Positions 36,149-38,916 of a DNA stretch of 38,916 nucleotides are shown piece by piece. The notes below the pieces were generated by a model, which was not told the DNA's origin, did no database searches, and saw only the letters and a list, made by a program, of their open reading frames with translations. The stretch is taken from IMG/VR virus record IMGVR_UViG_3300012931_000041, positions 1-38,916 of that record; one strand, given 5' to 3'. The position numbers were made by a program, and so were the translations under genes. How positions within the stretch are numbered: the first letter of the stretch is position 1; every line of letters starts with the position of its first letter. The DNA is from a virus.

Positions 36149-36154
36149 GAATAT

Positions 36155-36160
36155 ATTATA
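36155..36160 (-). promoter_or_regulatory. TATAAT box of the tRNA-like RNA
   Basis: A perfect -10 (TATAAT) seven bases before the A at 36148. No clear -35 is seen; the region 17 bp upstream is the U-tract of the late terminator. The coincidence of the predicted start with the first paired base supports an independent transcript. Confidence 0.7.
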
Positions 36161-36170
36161 CTCCGGTTAT

Positions 36171-36207
36171 GGAAAAAAGAAAAGGCCGGGGAATGAGGAC
36201 CCCGGCC
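36171..36207 (-). terminator. Late operon terminator
   Basis: An 8-bp stem GGCCGGGG/CCCCGGCC (36184-36191 with 36200-36207) with an 8-nt loop, followed on the minus strand by TTTTCTTTTTT. It lies after the last lysis gene (36338), which marks the end of late transcription. Confidence 0.9.
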
Positions 36208-36337
36208 AGTCCCTTTTCGCCCGTGGGTCGGGGGCCGCTTCGTGTTTTCGGTGGCCTGCCATAGGCAGCGACTACGGTCTGCCTCGTTCCCGGCGCCTCC
36301 GGGTCGGTGGCAAGCAAGCGGCCTGCCGGCGCCCGTC

Positions 36338-37012
36338 CTAAGGTATCGACTCCAAAGGCAATTTTATCTTTAGCGGCCAGAGCTCCACGACAAGCCAGAC
36401 CCCGCCCCCGGCCGCCCCTACCCCCGCCCCCCATGCCGCGCCGTGTAGAGCGTCCGTGCCCAAGGCTGGGCCCGCGAGGGATCCGGCGAGGCCGAGGGCG
36501 CCCGAGAGGCCGAAGGCTCGCCATAGGCCCGATTTCAGTCTTCCAGCCCTAATTCCCCGACCCGCCTCCACCTTGTAGGTCGCGAAGTCCGTCGACAAGG
36601 ACGCCGAGGCGGCCTTCGAGGCGTCGAGCAATATCGAGATCTCCATCAAGGCCGTCTGCGACGTCTGCAGCTCCGCTTCCGCCTTGGCCAGCCTGTCCGA
36701 TAAGTCCGTCGATTCGCGCTTGGCGGTCTCGTTCTCGAGCTTCAGCGAGGCGACGATAGTCCGCCAGCTCTCGACTTGCGCCTCGGCTTGCGTCTTGCGC
36801 AGCTCGAGCCTTTGCCTGAGCGTCGTCGAGTCGTCCAGCGAGGATTGCGCTGTCTCGAGCATACTGAGCTTCGGCTGAAGCGAGGGCGCGACCGGCGCCT
36901 CCGGGGCTGAGGTAGACGTATCCGAGGGCGAGGCCTGCCCCCAGGAGGAGGCAGCCGAGATACCGAGGCCAGCGATGAGCGCCCAGATAAGCAATGATCG
37001 TTTTAAGCACAT
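36338..37012 (-). CDS. Spanin-like coiled-coil membrane protein
   Basis: 224 residues. The first 26 residues look like an export signal (MCLKRSLLIWALIAGLGISAA). Residues 50-160 form a heptad-type coiled coil (LRQRLELRKTQAEAQVESWR; LKLENETAKRESTDLSDRLA). The C-terminal 55 residues hold two Gly/Ala-rich membrane segments. The final gene of the lysis cassette, near a two-membrane-spanning protein, fits an inner-membrane spanin role, bridging envelope layers at lysis. An overlapping frame of 153 codons is discussed separately. Codon third positions favour this frame. Confidence 0.7.
   Translation of the reverse strand: MCLKRSLLIWALIAGLGISAASSWGQASPSDTSTSAPEAPVAPSLQPKLSMLETAQSSLDDSTTLRQRLELRKTQAEAQVESWRTIVASLKLENETAKRESTDLSDRLAKAEAELQTSQTALMEISILLDASKAASASLSTDFATYKVEAGRGIRAGRLKSGLWRAFGLSGALGLAGSLAGPALGTDALHGAAWGAGVGAAGGGVWLVVELWPLKIKLPLESIP
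36549..37010 (-). CDS. Embedded alternative-frame ORF (possible second spanin part)
   Basis: 153 codons in the next frame of the spanin-like gene, from a GTG at 37010. It predicts an N-terminal membrane helix (YLGCLLLGAGLALGYVYL), a charged helical rod and a Gly-rich end (RDLQGGGGSGN), which recall Rz-type inner spanins. Overlapping spanin genes are known. Third-position base use is less biased here than in the main frame, so a chance shadow remains likely. Confidence 0.25.
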   Translation of the reverse strand: MLKTIIAYLGAHRWPRYLGCLLLGAGLALGYVYLSPGGAGRALASAEAQYARDSAILAGRLDDAQAKARAAQDASRGASRELADYRRLAEARERDRQARIDGLIGQAGQGGSGAADVADGLDGDLDIARRLEGRLGVLVDGLRDLQGGGGSGN

Positions 37013-37020
37013 GCTACCTC

Positions 37021-37302
37021 CTATATCTCTTCGCCCGGGCGGGGCTTATCTCTGATTACGGTTCGGATTTCGGCCTCAGCCTGGCGGGCCTTGGCATATC
37101 CGAGGCCCGAGGGAGTCACAGCGCTGCCGCCCACGAGGATGGCCGCAATGGGGACGAGCTCGTAGCCGCGATCGAATACGAGCATGGCCGCAGCCAGCGC
37201 GACGCCAGCCAGGGCCATAAATACCGCGAGGCGCTTGCCATCGCGGACGAGCACGCGCATTGAGGAAGTGACGCCGGGGGACTCTTCGGTTTCGGTTGTC
37301 AT
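37021..37302 (-). CDS. Two-helix membrane protein, possible holin
   Basis: 93 residues from the ATG at 37302, overlapping the peptidase-like gene's TGA (ATGA). Two hydrophobic segments (LAVFMALAGVALAAAMLVF and LVPIAAILVGGSAV), with a charged C-terminus (RDKPRPGEEI). Size, topology and position inside the lysis cassette fit a holin that times lysis. A second membrane protein upstream (37808-38125) is a rival for the same role. Confidence 0.6.
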   Translation of the reverse strand: MTTETEESPGVTSSMRVLVRDGKRLAVFMALAGVALAAAMLVFDRGYELVPIAAILVGGSAVTPSGLGYAKARQAEAEIRTVIRDKPRPGEEI

Positions 37303-37811
37303 AGCGTAATCAGGAAAACGCGAAGGGACTCGATCTTCCCGTTCGCACGGGTCGCCGATCCATTCTTGATGGGATCCCAGATCGCCGGCCGATTCCCGGT
37401 CCCGTCGCCTTGGATGAAGTGGCCGATCCGCCACACCCAGCGCTCAAGGACCCAGTACCGGGCGGGGTCGAGGGGGGCGGTGGTGGGCACGACGCGGGCG
37501 ACGCCACGGTCGTCGAGCTTGACGGGGAGGCCGAGGAGGTCGAGGGTCACGGCGCGGAGGGGAACCTCGAGAAAGTCGAAGAGGCGCTGATCGTCGAGGA
37601 TCTCGTCCTCGCCGGGGTCGTCGTAGTCGCCGTCGCGGTTTAGGTCGCCCGAAATAATCTTCGCGGCCCTCGCCCCCTCCCATGCCGCGTTGTACTGCGC
37701 GACCGTCCACGGCCGCCCGGCGAGGACCTCGCGCGCGCGGGCGATGGTGTTGAAGCGGCAGCTGTAGTGCTGGGCGTCGGGGGCGATGCCGGGCTCGTTT
37801 TGGTAGATCAT
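37299..37811 (-). CDS. Cysteine-peptidase-like endolysin candidate
   Basis: 170 residues from the ATG at 37811, overlapping the upstream TGA. A Cys occurs early (HYSCRFNTIARAREVLAG, about residue 18) and a His/Asp pair late (IGHFIQGDGTGNRPAIWDP). This is the order C...GHF/V...D/NP used by C39-like and other papain-fold peptidases. No signal peptide. In the middle of the lysis cassette, a peptidoglycan-cleaving role is the natural guess. It could also be an uncharacterised phage family (DUF261-like). The active-site call is inference from spacing. Confidence 0.5.
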   Translation of the reverse strand: MIYQNEPGIAPDAQHYSCRFNTIARAREVLAGRPWTVAQYNAAWEGARAAKIISGDLNRDGDYDDPGEDEILDDQRLFDFLEVPLRAVTLDLLGLPVKLDDRGVARVVPTTAPLDPARYWVLERWVWRIGHFIQGDGTGNRPAIWDPIKNGSATRANGKIESLRVFLITL

Positions 37812-38125
37812 CCTACCCTCTCGATGAGCATGTTCTCCACGCTCTCGTCGGTCTTGTTGAGCTTGCCCAGGGCCCCGGTTATGTTCCCGTTGCACTTCCC
37901 GTCGCGAATAGCCTCGAGCGTCGCGCGCTGCGTATCGGAGAGGTCGAGGATTGCGCGGACGATGATCTGCGTTTCTTCGGTGCGCTTCTTCCCGCCTTCT
38001 CGCATAGCATCGACCGACCTCTTAATTCCAGCGATCCACCCGATTGCCCGAAAAAGCGCATAGAGTAGAGCGGGGACAATGACGCCAATCGCCGCGACGA
38101 TTACCCACTCGAGCAGCTTGCTCAT
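37808..38125 (-). CDS. N-anchored membrane protein of the lysis cassette
   Basis: 105 residues. A membrane segment of about 25 residues at the N-terminus (LLEWVIVAAIGVIVPALLYALF), then a soluble helical domain (TQIIVRAILDLSDTQRATLEAI). This is the build of XhlA-like holin partners or anti-holins. Directly upstream of the peptidase-like gene with ATGA overlap. Confidence 0.6.
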   Translation of the reverse strand: MSKLLEWVIVAAIGVIVPALLYALFRAIGWIAGIKRSVDAMREGGKKRTEETQIIVRAILDLSDTQRATLEAIRDGKCNGNITGALGKLNKTDESVENMLIERVG

Positions 38126-38128
38126 GGC

Positions 38129-38524
38129 TTACTCCTTAATGATCGGCAACAGCTTCGCGGCTGTCGTGCCCATGTAAGGGAGCGGCTTACCGTCCGAGCC
38201 CTTTAAGGCTTCGAGCTCGGCGAAGGTGAATGGCTCAAGCTCGACGCCGGAGTTCGACTTCATAAAGTCCTGGTACTCGGCCTGAAAGGCTTCCTGATTT
38301 ATCTCGCGCAGTTTGGGCGCGCCCTCGATGCCCTTGAGGGATGCCTCAGCCTGGTCGAGCCCGTGCTTGTGCCGGAGGGCGGCGATCTGCCTGTCGAAGC
38401 TCGCCGCGCAGGGCTTGAGCTTCTCGAGCATCATGCCGACGCGATAGCCGAACTTAATCGGGATGTCCTTGCCGGCCAGCTCCACGAGGCCGCCGTTTAC
38501 CTGGATTGCTTGGTCGATATTCAT
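38129..38524 (-). CDS. Protein between fibre and lysis genes, DUF1617-like position
   Basis: 131 residues from the ATG at 38524, chosen because AAGGAG lies eight bases before it. Helical, charged (KPCAASFDRQIAALRHKHG; AFQAEYQDFMKSNSG). Position and texture resemble the small siphophage proteins (DUF1617 type) placed after fibres. A fibre chaperone or minor virion protein is possible. Not recognised with certainty. Confidence 0.55.
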   Translation of the reverse strand: MNIDQAIQVNGGLVELAGKDIPIKFGYRVGMMLEKLKPCAASFDRQIAALRHKHGLDQAEASLKGIEGAPKLREINQEAFQAEYQDFMKSNSGVELEPFTFAELEALKGSDGKPLPYMGTTAAKLLPIIKE

Positions 38525-38534
38525 TGCGAGCTCC

Positions 38535-38916
38535 TTATGACATGATTCCGTTGGCGACAAGAGCTGAGCGTATATTGTTTGCTAAATTAACAAGAGCTAT
38601 TTGTTTTGTGTAAACATATGAAGTATCAGGAGCGGCGAGTGCTCCCCCGCTCGCATACGCTCCCTGCGCTGCCTTGCCGTTGCAGCCGAAGGCGCCTGTA
38701 TTAAGCGTGCCGGATGTAAGATTTTGGGCTACTCCAACCGCTCCTAATATCGTGAGATTCGCGCCGGTCATCTGCCCATTAACTGTTAGGTATCCGTCAA
38801 TGCCAGCGTTACCAGTTACAGTAATATGTTTCGTAGTTATGGAATCTCCGACATCTAGATTGCCGCTTACACCAATCGCCCCCAATACAGTGAGGCTTGC
38901 GCAACCAATCGCCCCC
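38535..38916 (-). CDS. Tail fibre protein, C-terminal part (continues from the window's left end)
   Basis: C-terminal 120 or so codons of the fibre gene that begins at 359. After the last 11-residue repeats (ending LTVLGAIG) the frame continues without a break: VSGNLDVGDSITTKHITVTG, then ILGAVGVAQNL, TGAFGCNGKAA and VYTKQIALVNLANNI, ending TAA at 38535. The Gly/Asn/Thr-rich beta texture is typical of fibre tips. Joining through a shared 15 bp at the window ends keeps the frame, as does direct ligation, because 15 is a multiple of three. Confidence 0.8.
   Translation of the reverse strand, partial: GAIGCASLTVLGAIGVSGNLDVGDSITTKHITVTGNAGIDGYLTVNGQMTGANLTILGAVGVAQNLTSGTLNTGAFGCNGKAAQGAYASGGALAAPDTSYVYTKQIALVNLANNIRSALVANGIMS
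38869..38916. repeat. 33-bp tandem repeat array, right part, with 15-bp identity to the window start
   Basis: One diverged unit (38869-38901) and the first 15 bases of another (38902-38916), identical to bases 1-15. This proves that the two ends belong to one array and supports a circular or terminally redundant molecule. A long-read count is needed to know how many units were lost. Confidence 0.93.

Overview
The window is almost certainly a complete genome, cut open at an arbitrary point, of a tailed double-stranded DNA phage with a long non-contractile tail (siphovirus type, HK97-like head). The first 15 bases equal the last 15. Both ends lie inside one array of 33-bp repeats within one open reading frame, so the molecule closes into a circle of about 38.9 kb through a tail-fibre gene. 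The host is not identifiable from this sequence. A lipoprotein with a lipobox, an exported transglycosylase, a spanin-like protein and sigma70-type promoters (TTGACA/TATAAT) fit a Gram-negative-type host. G and C dominate third codon positions in most genes.

Layout. Nearly all genes lie on the minus strand and overlap by ATGA or GTGA. Positions 16434 down to 1, continuing through the junction from 38916 to 36338, form the late module: small and large terminase, portal-MuF fusion, small membrane protein, prohead protease, major capsid, head-tail joining proteins, tail tube, tail chaperone with a -1 frameshift, tape measure, tail tip, collar fibre, fibre, then a lysis cassette of two membrane proteins, a cysteine-peptidase-like enzyme and a spanin-like protein. 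A terminator at 36171-36207 closes it. Positions 29750 down to 17238 form the replication and recombination module: ERF annealing protein, SSB, DUF1376 initiator-like protein, Rha/KilAC antirepressor, ParB-like protein, an ABC-ATPase/acetyltransferase fusion, many small Cys-rich proteins and several HNH endonucleases. Positions 35045 down to 30052 form an early/regulatory module with an XRE repressor, excisionase-like HTH, tRNA-Met, lipoprotein, lytic transglycosylase and a Gp37/Gp68-like protein. Short plus-strand units sit at 16559-17321, 29891-30043 and 35198-35974.

Regulation. Two divergent switch regions are visible: XRE gene versus plus-strand genes at 35.1 kb, and a ribbon-helix-helix gene versus the replication operon at 29.8 kb. 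Four promoters share an extended -10 of the form GGATATAN, and two plus-strand operons share a repressor-like half-site.

The most unusual non-coding elements are: (1) a 149-nt tRNA-like RNA with its own promoter and terminator (36148 to 36000, minus); (2) a two-hairpin leader with exactly complementary loops and a U-tract just before the antirepressor gene (21274 to 21182, minus); (3) iterons next to an AT-rich stretch before the ParB-like gene (19109-19174); and (4) eight 11-bp tandem repeats inside the head-tail module (8081-8168). I found no integrase, DNA polymerase or helicase, so replication probably depends on host enzymes. Lysogeny, if it occurs, may be extrachromosomal; that is inference.
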